From NCBI GenBank assembly GCA_003116975.1, contig BGKB01000077.1, forward strand, positions 383,687 through 447,686: a DNA stretch of 64,000 bases, written 5' to 3'. The DNA is from Aurantiochytrium sp. KH105 (lineage: Eukaryota; Sar; Bigyra; Thraustochytrida; Thraustochytriidae). Each line of letters begins with the position of its first letter. Position 1 is the stretch's first letter. The position numbers were made by a program, and so were the translations under genes. This document shows, in pieces, positions 59,463-64,000 of this stretch. Under the pieces are notes generated by a model. That model made no database searches. It saw only the letters and a program-made list of their open reading frames with translations, and had not been told where the DNA came from.

Positions 59463-59850
59463 ACGTGCCAATGGGGGTACTTCGGCACGCAAACCTATCT
59501 TCTTACGAAACACCGCCACGGCGACCGAGATGGATTGGCCCGAGCCAATCATTTTGCGGAGCTTTTTTTGACTTCTGCTTTGACGCAAGGAAATGCAGCG
59601 CCAGTGATGAGCGCAATTTTGTAAACCTATGCATATCGCATGCGCCATCCCGCAAGTCATTTTTATGTCCTGTGTATCGAGAGATTGGGATTTTCCCCAA
59701 CCCCTGGAAGAGAGAGATAGAATTCTTGACGCTGCGAAAGCACAACACCAACCAGTAAAGAAGCTAAACCAAATCGGCTTGCTAACGTGCTTACTTGCTT
59801 TTTCTTTTATTTCTTCTTTGATGGTAACAAAACATAGGAAAGGTGAATTT
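59463..59850. other. Convergent spacer
   Basis: 388 bp between the ends of the His/Gln-rich gene and the sulfotransferase gene. It is less GC-rich than the surrounding coding DNA. No gene or clear signal is recognised. Confidence 0.5.
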
Positions 59851-61158
59851 TCAGGTATCCTCTGAAGTTTTGTCGCGAGTCCCTGCGCCAGACGTTTTTG
59901 GTTTTGCTCTCTGCACATTCCGCGGTTCTGACTTCGCCAATTCGGTTGTCCCTGACTTCGACGTTCCTGATCTTGTCGTCTGTGGGTTGTGCGGTTCTGA
60001 CTTCACCAGTTTGGTTGTCTCCGCTTCGGACGCTTTTATCTTGGGCGCCGCTGGCTTAGGTTTAGGAGTCTGCTCAGACACATCAATCCACTTCCATGGC
60101 AATCTCCATGAGATGGGCCGCAGTTCTTCATCAGAGATAATATTCAAGTTTTTCGTTGAAAGAGCCTCCCAAATCTTTTTGGCGCGTGGAGATATCAAGC
60201 TCTTGTACGCTTCAAGGCGATCTTGTTCTGCGTCTGTATCTTTTGCAACCACATCTGGATCGAACCAGAATTTTGTAAAGTTCTCCTTGAGAACTGCTGA
60301 CGTTGGCATGGAGATTCCTCCCACCTGAGCAGCTCGAAGATCGACAAAGAGTCGGCGCGCCGCTTCAGATGGATCATTCATGAGTAGTTCGTGATCGCTG
60401 ATAATAGACGAAGCACCTACGCGACGACAGCCCTCAATGGCGCGCACATAGTACTCCTCCCAAAGATCAATTGACTTTTGAAGATCTTGCCGAAGCATCC
60501 AACCTTTTGAGAAGCGGGAGGACGTAATGTATGGATCACGAGCCGTTAGAATACAGATTGGTTTTCGTTCTTGAACCAATGAAAGCCATATCTCTGCAAC
60601 AAGACTGATGCGCGGATCTTTCAGTAGCCAGCTGCGCGACTCCCCTGCCATTCTGTTTAGCGACCGAAGGATATTTCGAACTCCATTGAGGTACTTTTCT
60701 CTAGTTACAGGCTTCGTCTTGTTCCACGCGTAACCGTATCCGTAGTTTCCATGAACGAAGTTTTCGTTCATGTGCACTGCTGATTTCAACTCAAAGAATT
60801 TGGCTGGATTGTCTTTTAACATGATGAGGCCTTTTTCTGGACCCAATTGAAGGCCGAAGGTCTTTAGCATCATTGTCAGCAATGATGTTCCAGAGTGGTG
60901 CATGCCGAGTATAAAGACAGCTGCACCCTTCGGCTCTTCCACCTGCGGTTCGTCCACCCGCGGCTCGTCCATCTGCGGCATTATTTCAATTACATGCTTA
61001 TGCTGGCCATGAAGCGTAAGCGTCGTTTGTTGCAAGACGTCTTCTTCGACGGCGTCCGGCAGAGGCTTCACCCCAAAATTTCTGAAAAGCTGCAAGACGA
61101 GGAGACACGCGTTGCACGCTACGAGGAGCGCCGGCAGATACCTACGAAGGCTCCTCAT
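59851..61158 (-). CDS. Golgi-type sulfotransferase (type II membrane protein)
   Basis: 435 residues, ATG at 61158. A short basic N-terminus (MRSLRRY) precedes a signal anchor (LPALLVACNACLLVLQLF), as in Golgi type II enzymes. The PAPS-binding 5' loop is GMHHSGTSLLTMML, and the 3'-phosphate region is near ILTARDPYITSSRFSKGW, where the R-D-P and the later Ser fit the family. A WxxYY motif near LWEEYYVRAIEG and helical segments continue to about 320. The family moves sulfate from PAPS to sugars or tyrosine. The final 70 residues contain two imperfect copies of the sequence TKLVKSEPHN ... TRSGTSKSG / TELAKSEPRN. They are Lys/Pro/Thr-rich and would be lumenal. It is followed upstream by the propeller protein gene on the same strand. 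Confidence 0.82.
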   Translation of the reverse strand: MRSLRRYLPALLVACNACLLVLQLFRNFGVKPLPDAVEEDVLQQTTLTLHGQHKHVIEIMPQMDEPRVDEPQVEEPKGAAVFILGMHHSGTSLLTMMLKTFGLQLGPEKGLIMLKDNPAKFFELKSAVHMNENFVHGNYGYGYAWNKTKPVTREKYLNGVRNILRSLNRMAGESRSWLLKDPRISLVAEIWLSLVQERKPICILTARDPYITSSRFSKGWMLRQDLQKSIDLWEEYYVRAIEGCRRVGASSIISDHELLMNDPSEAARRLFVDLRAAQVGGISMPTSAVLKENFTKFWFDPDVVAKDTDAEQDRLEAYKSLISPRAKKIWEALSTKNLNIISDEELRPISWRLPWKWIDVSEQTPKPKPAAPKIKASEAETTKLVKSEPHNPQTTRSGTSKSGTTELAKSEPRNVQRAKPKTSGAGTRDKTSEDT

Positions 61159-61459
61159 CTTCTCGTAGCAAGGCTGCCACTGGCTCGTCGCGCCAAGCGG
61201 GCGGTCTCGCCGCCGCTTCCACGCGCGCTGCTCCCCGTACGAGGTGCTATGTACTAGAATCGCGAACTGATGTTGGGCTCGCCACGTGGCCGTTTTGACC
61301 CCCGGATCTCCGGAAAGCTATTTCCCCCTTTTCCATTCTTTTCTCTTTTTTTTCTTTATTTTTTTTTTCACCGATATCAAAACAGGAAAGTCTGCAATCC
61401 AAAACGAAAGATGAAGTAAAGAACAATAACAATCAAGACTGACCGCGAGTCAGCTCGCG
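61159..61459. other. Short spacer upstream of the sulfotransferase gene
   Basis: 301 bp between two minus-strand genes, with a T-rich tract at 61340-61371. It should contain the sulfotransferase promoter and the upstream gene's poly(A) region. Confidence 0.5.
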
Positions 61460-62713
61460 TCAATTAGCTCTCATCGATATCGAACTCAACGAGCTGTTAA
61501 AAGGGGCGAAATCTGTAACGATGTTTGTACAGCATCCGTTAAAACACGCTCCTTGAAAAAGAGCTCGAGGCTCGCGAGTTTCAATGTCCAAGACAACCTG
61601 TGGACGCTCGAGCTTGGAAAGTCGAATTGTTTTTCCATGAATGACAGTCTCTGCGCGTCGCCAGTACTTCCAGGGCGTCACAATCCAATCTGTAAGCCCA
61701 TTGGTAGAATACGCGTGGGCTGTCACAGGCCACGGTTTGCTAGCCGATCGCATATACTTTTCAAACACCATGTGCCAATTACCATGTCGATCTTGCCACA
61801 GACTTGGATCTTCTGCATTTTCAAATGCCGGATGGACTTGATCCGAAATCCGCCGATATGGTCCTTTCCAATGATCCGCGCGAGCAAAGAAGATGCAAGG
61901 CTTTCCAGAGCCATCTTGGCAAACACCTCGCTGTTCAGTCCAGTATCCGAGGCCTTTATATGCAAGAATTAGCTTACCGGAGCCATCCGCATAAAACGCT
62001 GGAGCTGGGTTAGAAACAGATGACGAGTCCAAGTCGCCAGCAGCTTTCGAAGGTCCAAAGACTGGGCGCGGCCACGCCACCCAAGGGCCATTCAGGCTCG
62101 GACCGTACAATACCCCGATTTTCCTGGACCCGAGAGGGTCATGTCGTGCCATTCCAGTATAAGAGATGAGCCAGGTGTCTTCCCCCGAGGGATATGGCTT
62201 GGGGTTTCGAGTCACGTAAACGCCATGCAATGAACCAGCATCCCATGCTGACGATGGTTGTTCGTCGCCGCGTCTAATAAAGATTTCTAACTCAAGCGGG
62301 CTGGGAGCAAGAGCTGATGAGTAAGATGTTTGCACAAGTTTTGTGGCGGCAATCGCGCTTTGGGAGGCCCATGCATCAAGAGACTTGCCGTTAAGAATAG
62401 CAGAACCAAACCATCTTGAGCGGCCGAACTCATCAAATGCGAGGTGACCACCCCAAACAGTCTTTACCAAGGTTCCATTTACGATTACTCCCCCTGCACC
62501 TGGCCCCAGCCCAGCAATGACAACAGAGGACTTGTCAGCAAGATCCAAAGCCTCACAATGCGGCCCAATGAAGCCAGTATCGCACCTGCACGTGCTGTTC
62601 AAGTTGGCGCCGCATGTACCTGCTAGAGAACAGCAGCGTCCGGCGCCGGAACATACTATAAGATTGGCGGCACCCGCAAGCCCCACCGCTGCGAGAATGA
62701 AGAGAATGCGCAT
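61460..62713 (-). CDS. Secreted five-bladed propeller (GH43-like) protein with EGF-like start
   Basis: 417 residues, ATG at 62713. Signal peptide MRILFILAAVGLAGAANLI, then a Cys-rich EGF-like module (CSGAGRCC ... CRCDTGFIGPHCE, residues about 21-54). The rest is built from beta-strand repeats with Trp and Gly: DTWLISYTGMARHDP, NPAPAFYADGSGKLILAYKG, IFFARADHWKGPYRR and EDPSLWQDRHGNWHMVFEKY. The pattern (N/D-P-x-x ... G, then a Y-K-G-x-G and an E-D-P-x-x-W) is that of GH43/GH117-type five-bladed beta-propellers. In GH43 the catalytic Asp sits in the first blade and the Glu later; I cannot place both confidently, so it may be a binding protein. The C-terminus contains a Cys pair (GACFNGCC). It lies next to the sulfotransferase gene. 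Confidence 0.72.
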   Translation of the reverse strand: MRILFILAAVGLAGAANLIVCSGAGRCCSLAGTCGANLNSTCRCDTGFIGPHCEALDLADKSSVVIAGLGPGAGGVIVNGTLVKTVWGGHLAFDEFGRSRWFGSAILNGKSLDAWASQSAIAATKLVQTSYSSALAPSPLELEIFIRRGDEQPSSAWDAGSLHGVYVTRNPKPYPSGEDTWLISYTGMARHDPLGSRKIGVLYGPSLNGPWVAWPRPVFGPSKAAGDLDSSSVSNPAPAFYADGSGKLILAYKGLGYWTEQRGVCQDGSGKPCIFFARADHWKGPYRRISDQVHPAFENAEDPSLWQDRHGNWHMVFEKYMRSASKPWPVTAHAYSTNGLTDWIVTPWKYWRRAETVIHGKTIRLSKLERPQVVLDIETREPRALFQGACFNGCCTNIVTDFAPFNSSLSSISMRAN

Positions 62714-63259
62714 TGCAGTGCTTGCTTTCCCTGCCGATCGCTGCCGAAGCTGAAAAGGCGAGCTTGCTCGTTATCTTGCAGCGGCCGCCCGGCCACGGGC
62801 CAGCCGGCAAGCAGCGAGCGGCAAAGCAGAGCCGGCTACGCTGCCTCAAAACAAGGCTGCCGCTTTGGCCGTCGCTGTGGCCGCCCTGGCGGTACAGGAA
62901 AGAGGGAAGCGGAAGCTTGGGTCTCGACTGGTGGCGGCGTCAAGATCGGGTTCTAACTGCGAACTGCGAACCCCTCATCAAAGGTAGTAAGCCTCTTGGT
63001 GGCAGGTGACTACCCTCGCCTAGCCTCTACGTCAACACGCCCGCGCCTACGACTCGTATAGTAAGACCTGAGGTGGTGGCGCAGACCCGTCTATCAAGTC
63101 TCTGGTATCGGGATGCGTCGCGGCAAGAATGCACGATTTTTCGATCGAATTTTTATGACTTTATTTTGATGCAGAATCGAGATAGATAGGGAAGCGGCCA
63201 GGGGCTGAACAAACTGGGTGCCAGAGTCGCTTGTTCGCTTTGGATCTTTTTTTCTTTCT
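62714..63259. other. Spacer upstream of the propeller-protein gene
   Basis: 546 bp between two minus-strand genes. GC-rich near the propeller gene, then a short T-rich tract at 63246-63260. No coding region is supported. Confidence 0.5.
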
Positions 63260-64000
63260 TCAAAGCTTTGAGAAGGTCGCCGGGCCTCGCAAGGCTGCCA
63301 CCGCGTCCAGGTAAAGGTCTTGCTTTAGTTCGCCGAGCGTCATAGAATTGCCCTTTGGCGCCTTCTTCTCGGCGAAGGCCAAGGCAACCTTCATCAGGTC
63401 CGCCCCGCTCGCGGCTTCGTCGATGAGTCCGTCTTCAAGCAATGCGGGGACGTCAAAGCGGAAGCCCTCAAGGATGATTTTGGCAACGAGCTTGCGCGAT
63501 ACCTTTTCCTTGATGAGAGCGTTAAATCCAGGTGTAAGGCGGGCCTTCATTGGCATGTCAACTTCAGGCATGCAGAAAAAGCCGCGATCAGAATTCATGA
63601 TGCGGTAATCGTGCGCCATGGCCAAGAGCATGCCGCCACCAAATGCGTGACCATTGACCGCTGCAATAGTCGGCAGGGGAAAGGTGAGGAACCTGCAGAG
63701 GACCAGCTGGACCTGCTCCAGGTAGTCGAGACGATCTTTGGGCGTAGCTGCGTTCTTATTGAGCCAATCCAGATCGAGTCCATTGGAGAAAAGCTTGCCC
63801 TTGGAGGTCGTCACAAGAGCTCCAGGAGTCGATCGATCGTACTGTGCTTCGATTTGGTCCAGCGCCGCGTTCAGATCTTTCATGAATGTTGGGTTGAACC
63901 GGTTCTCAAAAAACTGCTTGTCGCCCTCGCCCGACGGGGCTGACCGCATTTCAAGCACGAAGACATTCCCTTCGCGCCTTAGATTTACCGTGTCGCCCAT
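63260..64000 (-). CDS. ECI1: Enoyl-CoA isomerase/hydratase, peroxisomal (PTS1)
   Basis: 246 residues, with the ATG exactly at the window edge (64000) and no sign of a missing N-terminus. Crotonase-fold blocks are present: TPGALVTTSKGKLFSNGLDLDW (the G-x-D-L segment of the oxyanion region), LPTIAAVNGHAFGGGMLLAM (second oxyanion Gly) and AHDYRIMNSDRGFFCMPEVDMPM, where the E in MPEVDM matches the catalytic acid of delta-3,delta-2-enoyl-CoA isomerases. It ends in SKL, the canonical PTS1 peroxisomal signal. It is closest to plant-type ECI1/2 proteins, which reposition double bonds during beta-oxidation of unsaturated fatty acids. The dehydratase and isomerase subfamilies are hard to separate by eye. 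This fits an organism that makes and turns over polyunsaturated fatty acids, but that is inference. Confidence 0.88.
   Translation of the reverse strand: MGDTVNLRREGNVFVLEMRSAPSGEGDKQFFENRFNPTFMKDLNAALDQIEAQYDRSTPGALVTTSKGKLFSNGLDLDWLNKNAATPKDRLDYLEQVQLVLCRFLTFPLPTIAAVNGHAFGGGMLLAMAHDYRIMNSDRGFFCMPEVDMPMKARLTPGFNALIKEKVSRKLVAKIILEGFRFDVPALLEDGLIDEAASGADLMKVALAFAEKKAPKGNSMTLGELKQDLYLDAVAALRGPATFSKL

Overview
This is a nuclear, eukaryotic, GC-rich and intron-poor stretch. It best fits a stramenopile, most plausibly a labyrinthulomycete (thraustochytrid-type) protist. That placement is inference. It rests on a mastigoneme-like EGF protein (28804-29850) of the kind known from heterokonts, on long mostly single-exon genes with unusual domain fusions, on short introns (82-102 bp, GTACGT or GTAAGT donor, CAG acceptor, usually a CTAAC-like branch site), and on intergenic DNA full of simple repeats. 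I see no bacterial operon structure, CRISPR array, rRNA or convincing mobile element, and I could not identify a tRNA by eye.

Layout. 1-1544 (-) is the 5' part of an F-box-like gene that runs off the left edge. 3857-4474 (+) is ribosomal protein eL15, with a telomere-like box and two TTTGCG...CGCAAA inverted repeats upstream. 5331-7007 (+) is a divergent protein kinase. 7273-9678 (-) is an EF-hand plus CorA magnesium channel. 10141-11433 (-) is a TTL/ATP-grasp-like ligase. 11642-12679 (-) is a mitochondrial-type protein. 13772-17167 (+) is a SulP/STAS/cNMP transporter. 17407-18372 (-) is a multipass membrane protein. 19228-21222 (-) is a secreted sialate O-acetylesterase-like enzyme. 21820-22743 (+, two exons) is pyrroline-5-carboxylate reductase. 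23229-25676 (+) is a TTC39/Iml2 protein fused to a GOLD-like domain. 25823-26365 (-) is AP-3 sigma.

28804-29850 (+) is the mastigoneme-like protein. 30075-32111 (-, two exons) is RNA polymerase III subunit RPC3. 32589-34416 (-, two exons) is an FHA protein with a very acidic tail. 35999-36679 (+) is a REEP/TB2/DP1/HVA22 protein. 37012-41658 (-) is a giant LRR-IQ-WW protein whose last codons and 3' flank are tandemly duplicated at 36775-37079. 42360-43409 (+) is CCDC47-like. 44757-49403 (+) is an unconventional myosin with a PH domain and a zinc finger. 49637-51610 (-) is a TPR protein. 52052-53134 (+) is a DUF4833-like protein. 53461-54548 (-, two exons) is a double-RGS protein. A 3.3 kb low-complexity gap follows. 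57819-59462 (+) is an unrecognised His/Gln-rich protein, 59851-61158 (-) a Golgi-type sulfotransferase, 61460-62713 (-) a secreted five-bladed propeller (GH43-like) protein, and 63260-64000 (-) a peroxisomal enoyl-CoA isomerase/hydratase with a C-terminal SKL.

The genes are mostly housekeeping and do not form one pathway. Loose themes are secretion and glycan handling (esterase, sulfotransferase, propeller protein, CCDC47, REEP, AP-3) and calcium/calmodulin or phospho-signalling scaffolds (EF-hand CorA, LRR-IQ-WW, myosin, FHA, RGS, kinase). I do not see a clearly new multi-gene system. The most distinctive items are the domain fusions, the duplicated gene end, and the repeated promoter-type elements.
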